A stretch of DNA of 64,000 bases, taken from G963677185 sp963677185. GTDB taxonomy: Bacteria; Bacillota; Syntrophomonadia; Syntrophomonadales; Syntrophomonadaceae. This document shows positions 59,755 through 64,000 of this stretch, in pieces. The DNA lies in contig OY781889.1 of the NCBI GenBank assembly GCA_963677185.1, forward strand, positions 1,302,001 to 1,366,000, given 5' to 3'. The translations under genes were made by a program, and so were the position numbers. Every line of letters begins with the position of its first letter. The first letter of the stretch is position 1. The notes beneath the pieces are model-generated. The model saw nothing but the letters and a program-made list of their open reading frames with translations, did no database searches and was not told the origin of the DNA.

Positions 59755-62700
59755 ATGCAGCATAATAAAAGTCAGGAAATTCGCATTTTTATTTCATCCA
59801 CTTTTCGGGATATGCAAAAAGAACGCGATATTTTGAATGCCGAGGTGTTTCCCGAACTCAGATATTTCTGCGAAAAAGAGGGGCTGATTCTGGTTCCAGT
59901 GGATTTACGCTGGGGAATCAACGAAAAAGACCAGGCATCGGGGCTGGTATTGCCTATATGTTTTGATCAGATCGATCGCTGCCGGCCTTTTTTTATCGGA
60001 TTGCTGGGTGAGCGCTATGGCTCGATGCCGGGAAGCGTCCCTCCTGAATTGCTGCTGCAAAATCCATGGCTGGCTGAATCTGAAGGGGCTTCGGTGACCG
60101 AAATGGAAATGATGTATGGGGTTCTGAAAGGCACGATTACGGCGATTGAAAGCTTCTTCTATTTGCGCGACCCATCATATGTCGATACCCTCGAAGAAGA
60201 CCGCCAGAAGGAATACTGCGAGAGCGATTCCAGCACTCGCTTAAAACTAATCGCACTTAAGGATAAAGTGCAAAAAGCCTTTGTGGAGAACCCAGAACGC
60301 GTTAAAACCTACGCCCATCCGGACGACCTTGCGGCCCTGGTGAACACAGACATGAGACGCGCCATACGCCGGCACCTCAACCGCCAGCAACATAATCAGG
60401 ACCGCGATGCGGCCTCTTTCGGGAATAAGAACCTGGAATATTATTTGCGGCGTAATCAATATCACCAGTATTTGGACGATTTCATGGCTGGACCACAAAG
60501 GCTGCTGGTGGTCACCGGACCGTCAGCTTCGGGAAAATCAGCGCTATTATCCCAATGGCGCAGTGAATTTGGCCAGGCGCATTCAGATGCTCTTATCGTC
60601 GATTACAGGCTGCGTTTCAATCGCAATACCTTGATGAACATGTTGATGATAACCATCAACCAGATAAAAAAGGCTCAGCAGCAACCCCGGGTTCAGGCCT
60701 CCAGTACCGTGGAAGCACAGCGCATGCTGAACCATGCCCTGGCCGAATTGCCCGAAAACATCAGCCCCGTGCTGGTCATTGACGGATTGAATCCAGAGCA
60801 CAGCCGCTATTTAAGCTGGATCAGCCCGGACCTTTCCCCGCGTCTCAAAGTCATCATAGGTGCCAACAAAGGCCAATATCTGGAGCAGCTTTTCGATCGC
60901 GGTTTCGTGCCGCTGGCCGTAGAACCGCTTAATGAGAATGAAAAGCGGCAATTCATCACAGATGTGCTGATGAAACGCTATGGCAAGAGCCTGGATGAAA
61001 AACATTTGAACAAGATGCTGCAAGCGCAGTCTACCGGTAATCCATTGTTTTTGCGCGCTTTGCTGGATGAACTCCGCCTGCATGGTAATTTCGAAACCCT
61101 GGACCAGGCAGTGGCCCTCTATCTTTCTAAAAGCGATCCGGGCGAGTTGTTCGATGAGATACTCGGGCGATATGAACAGCAGTATGGCCGGGAAAGAATG
61201 AAAACGATATTGCCTGCCTTGACCGGAACCCGCCGGGGCCTGACTGAAAACGAAATACTGGAAATCGCGTCGGAAAATGGTCAGACATTGCCTTATGCTT
61301 ACTGGGCGCCAATTTATTACGCCATGTTAAGCTATCTCGTAAACAGCGGCGGCTACCTGTCCCTGTCCAATTACCACATGCGCTCTGCCGTGGAAAAGCG
61401 CTATTTAGCTGATCCTGAAGCCCGGCGAGCGATGCATCGACAGCTGGCAAAAACTTTCAAAGACACAGGCAGCGAAAAGCGCCAGCAGGAAGAATTGCCA
61501 GGCCAGCTTCGCAAAGCCAGGCAATGGAAGGAATTGGCCGATGTCATGTCGGAGCCGGCCTTTCTGGCTGAACACTATCGCATCGCACCGCAGGAAACAA
61601 TTGACATATGGCAGGAGCTTAATAGTCACGCATATTCTTCGGAAACGCAATTCGCCGCGATCATTAATGATTGTGCAAGCAATCCCAATGCCGCCCTGGC
61701 GGCCGGGGAAATACTTTTCAAGATCGGCCCCGCAGGCACATCTCTGCGTATCATGGAAAGCCTGGCCGAAGCCTGCAGACAGGGTGCAATGCACCAGCTA
61801 TTGAGGACTGTACTGAGGTCACATTCAAAGATGCTGCAGGAGCAGGGGCAGTATCAAACAGCAGACAGGATTCTCGAAGAGCTGCACACTTTGAACAGGC
61901 AGTCCGGGCTCTCTGATTCTGTGGAGAGCGCCCGCCTCAAGGCCGAAGAACATGGCCGCCGCGGCCGGAATTATCTTCGACAAGGCCGGTGGGACGAAGC
62001 TTATGAATGTTTCGTCCAGCAGCAGCGATTTTGTACAGAGGCCGGGGACAGTAAAGGCCTGGGGCGCTCACGATATGACCAGGCCCGAGTCCTGGAGGGC
62101 AAGAATCGTTGGGACGAAGCGGCGGAAATTTACAATGAAGTGGAAAGCCATTGCTGTAAGCACGGAGATCCTTTAGGTCGCAGCTTTGCCATTCACGGCC
62201 AGGCAAGGTACTGCCAATACCGTGGTCAGTACCTGGAAGCCCTTGAAAAATTCCGAGAACAGGAACGTCTTTTGCGCAGCCTATCCGGCGAAGGGGAAAA
62301 AGAGCTGTCGTTCTGCCTGGGAGATATGGCAGCACTTCTTAAGGAGCAGGGCGCTTACGAACAGTCTATGGAAATATTGAGGGAGCAAGAAACGTTGTGC
62401 CGAAGAATCGGCTCCCGGACTGGATTAGCGAAAAGCCTGCGCCGCCAGCATGACCTGGCGATCAGTATGCATGACACGGTTCAGCAGATCGCATTAAAGA
62501 AAAAGCTTGGAAAAGTGGAGCACCTTTCTAAAGAGAGCAGGTATGAACGGCAGCAGCAGGGAATGGGTAAAACCGGCAACAAGAAACAGAAAGACCGCAG
62601 TACCGTAAATCACCTGGCCAGGCAATTAAAAAAGGCCGGTGAACACGAGAGGGCTATGCGCTTGCTGGACCAGGAGCTAGAGCTGTGCAGGCAGAACAGC

Positions 62701-64000
62701 GCCTACAGCTCGCGATATTCCCAAGCCCTCGGTGGCAAAGCCGATCTGTTGTTGGAACAAGGCTTTCTGGAACAGGCCGAGCAGTTGCTGGATGAGCAGA
62801 TGCCGCTCCTGATTGGGTCTGGAAATGACAAGGGCCTCAATTTTAACCACCGTTTGCGGGCTCTCATCCTGGAGCAGAGGGGGGATTTCAGCGCCGCTCT
62901 TCAGGAGATTGATGAAGCAATTGTTATAGCGCAGCGCATCTGCCACGATCAGGCCCTGTCTCTGAATATGACCAACAAGATTCGTATTTGCCGCAAAATT
63001 GGAGATTATGAGCGAGCTCTGTCCTTATGCGAAATGGTGAGGCCGGTCAATAGCCGCATTTCCAGCTCCTCCTGGCCTGTCTACCTGTTGTCCGAAGAAA
63101 TCCAGTTGTATCGCGATCTGGGCTGGCTGGAAAAAGCCGGGCTCGCTAGCGAAGAACGCGACAAACTGCAAAATCAATTTAAGGCCAGACCCGGTTCCGG
63201 GATTGATCCTGAAGGAATAGGGAGTACGCGGGATTCCCTGGCCCAGCGCAAAGACCTGGAAACTACATTGATTCTTACCAAAGATCTGACCGAATACTAT
63301 CGCCAGGAAGGCAATGACGAGCAATACTATGACAGCCTGCTGAATCTCGCCCAACTCAAAGTCAGACAGCAGGCATGGGCGGATGCCCTGCAGAACCTGG
63401 AATCATGCCGCAGCTATTTTGCTGAAAAACTCGACAAGCGGGCTGAAGAACACTGCTTGCAGCTGATAGGCAGCGCTCGACTAAACAGCGGTCAGCCCGA
63501 TACCGCCCTGGCTGTCTTTCGGGATCTTGAAGAGATATCCCGGCGTTTCGGGGGGGGGAAGCTGATCCCGTTTGCTCTGGTAGGCCAGGGCAAAGCCATG
63601 GCTGCGCAGGGCAATCTAAGAGCCGCGTTAAACAAGTTAATTGCGGCAGAACAATTGTATCCCATGGTGAAGGCCAACGGCCCGATCCTGTCCAGCCTTG
63701 AATCCTTTAGTTTTGCCGAATTGACATCATCAGAACGCCAGACTATCAGCGATATTCTAAACGGTTGCCGAAATGATTCAGGGGGCTGGATGGATTGTCT
63801 GCAAAATATGGCCAGTCTGGCGGTTAAAATAAACTGGACCCTGGCCAACCATGCTTATGCTCAGCTTGAACTGGTTTCCCGGATCTCGGAGGACAAGCAT
63901 AATCTTGCCCGGAATATCGGCGGGAGGGCATTGGTGCTGAGAAATCTGGGGCAAAGCCAGGCCGCCTATGAACTGGCTCGCGAAGGAGTTGCCTTGTGCC
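59755..64000 (+). CDS. Giant DUF4062 / P-loop NTPase / TPR-like protein (3' end outside window)
   Basis: At least 1415 residues, open past the window end. The ATG at 59755 lacks a strong ribosome site. Residues 8-150 form DUF4062: IRIFISSTFRDMQKERDIL, then LRWGINEKDQASG, FIGLLGERYG and SVTEMEMMYGVL. A NACHT-like P-loop NTPase follows, with Walker A VVTGPSASGKSALL at about 255 and Walker B LVIDGLNPEHS near 340. From about residue 740 helical repeats of TPR type run to the edge (GRNYLRQGRWDEAYECFVQQ, EGKNRWDEAAEIYNEVES, RQLKKAGEHERAMRLLDQEL). The order sensor, NTPase, repeats matches STAND-type signalling proteins; a defence role is inferred. Confidence 0.88.
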   Translation, partial: MQHNKSQEIRIFISSTFRDMQKERDILNAEVFPELRYFCEKEGLILVPVDLRWGINEKDQASGLVLPICFDQIDRCRPFFIGLLGERYGSMPGSVPPELLLQNPWLAESEGASVTEMEMMYGVLKGTITAIESFFYLRDPSYVDTLEEDRQKEYCESDSSTRLKLIALKDKVQKAFVENPERVKTYAHPDDLAALVNTDMRRAIRRHLNRQQHNQDRDAASFGNKNLEYYLRRNQYHQYLDDFMAGPQRLLVVTGPSASGKSALLSQWRSEFGQAHSDALIVDYRLRFNRNTLMNMLMITINQIKKAQQQPRVQASSTVEAQRMLNHALAELPENISPVLVIDGLNPEHSRYLSWISPDLSPRLKVIIGANKGQYLEQLFDRGFVPLAVEPLNENEKRQFITDVLMKRYGKSLDEKHLNKMLQAQSTGNPLFLRALLDELRLHGNFETLDQAVALYLSKSDPGELFDEILGRYEQQYGRERMKTILPALTGTRRGLTENEILEIASENGQTLPYAYWAPIYYAMLSYLVNSGGYLSLSNYHMRSAVEKRYLADPEARRAMHRQLAKTFKDTGSEKRQQEELPGQLRKARQWKELADVMSEPAFLAEHYRIAPQETIDIWQELNSHAYSSETQFAAIINDCASNPNAALAAGEILFKIGPAGTSLRIMESLAEACRQGAMHQLLRTVLRSHSKMLQEQGQYQTADRILEELHTLNRQSGLSDSVESARLKAEEHGRRGRNYLRQGRWDEAYECFVQQQRFCTEAGDSKGLGRSRYDQARVLEGKNRWDEAAEIYNEVESHCCKHGDPLGRSFAIHGQARYCQYRGQYLEALEKFREQERLLRSLSGEGEKELSFCLGDMAALLKEQGAYEQSMEILREQETLCRRIGSRTGLAKSLRRQHDLAISMHDTVQQIALKKKLGKVEHLSKESRYERQQQGMGKTGNKKQKDRSTVNHLARQLKKAGEHERAMRLLDQELELCRQNSAYSSRYSQALGGKADLLLEQGFLEQAEQLLDEQMPLLIGSGNDKGLNFNHRLRALILEQRGDFSAALQEIDEAIVIAQRICHDQALSLNMTNKIRICRKIGDYERALSLCEMVRPVNSRISSSSWPVYLLSEEIQLYRDLGWLEKAGLASEERDKLQNQFKARPGSGIDPEGIGSTRDSLAQRKDLETTLILTKDLTEYYRQEGNDEQYYDSLLNLAQLKVRQQAWADALQNLESCRSYFAEKLDKRAEEHCLQLIGSARLNSGQPDTALAVFRDLEEISRRFGGGKLIPFALVGQGKAMAAQGNLRAALNKLIAAEQLYPMVKANGPILSSLESFSFAELTSSERQTISDILNGCRNDSGGWMDCLQNMASLAVKINWTLANHAYAQLELVSRISEDKHNLARNIGGRALVLRNLGQSQAAYELAREGVALC

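Overview
The window looks like a chromosomal stretch of an anaerobic, mid-GC Firmicute, most likely a Clostridia member of the Syntrophomonas or Peptococcaceae kind. This is inferred from gene content, not proven. The pointers are strong AGGAGG-type ribosome sites with frequent GTG and TTG starts, paired DGC-domain proteins beside a lipoate carrier, the DUF3343/YedF selenium-sulfur pair, an acetate-type SatP transporter, PdxST, a small soluble chemoreceptor and secreted proteins with copper-amine-oxidase-N type domains.

Layout. (1) 1-3862: end of a tandem universal stress protein, then a tight operon of a GcvH-like lipoyl carrier, two DGC zinc/cysteine proteins, an OsmC-like protein and dihydrolipoamide dehydrogenase. 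(2) 3894-18183: a 14.3-kb integrated element bounded by a 103-bp direct repeat that includes the 3' part of tRNA-Lys. It carries a tyrosine integrase, an unknown gene with an HTH-like N-terminus, a three-gene HEPN / unknown / SecB-like chaperone operon, membrane and coiled-coil proteins, DinD, an XRE-S24 repressor, a broken DUF4145 gene, an HNH nuclease, a terminase small subunit split by an IS21-family insertion, and a terminase large subunit cut short near the right end. It reads as a decayed prophage or phage satellite. (3) 18134-18621: a five-tRNA operon (Gly, Arg, His, Gln, Lys) with a clear promoter.

(4) 18747-32418: ordinary chromosome with HU, a selenium/sulfur group (DUF3343, class V desulfurase, YedF), a ketopantoate-reductase-like protein, a REC-PAS-GAF-GGDEF protein, PdxST (which makes the PLP that the desulfurase uses), a cysteine-rich small protein, ComEC, a soluble MCP and SatP. 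(5) 32883-46361: an accessory zone that begins at tRNA-Pro and contains two decayed tRNA-Pro copies. It holds a lipoprotein gene split by a stop, an AbrB/RelE pair, a complete type I restriction system (hsdMSR), two cysteine/zinc proteins, HigBA, a probable structured RNA of about 206 nt and a VOC protein. (6) 46472-59573: aldo/keto reductase with MerR, Phd/ParE, GNAT, methyltransferase, an orphan antitoxin, a large secreted HExxH protein, MotB, MarR, thioesterase, Crp and alpha/beta hydrolase, with many gene fragments, several of them rearranged copies of the 46-48 kb segment. (7) 59755 to the end: an unfinished giant gene encoding DUF4062, a P-loop NTPase and TPR-like repeats, open past the window edge.

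The best candidates for something new are the HEPN-X-SecB operon, the unlinked structured RNA at 45.0-45.2 kb, and the lipoyl/DGC/OsmC/Lpd operon.
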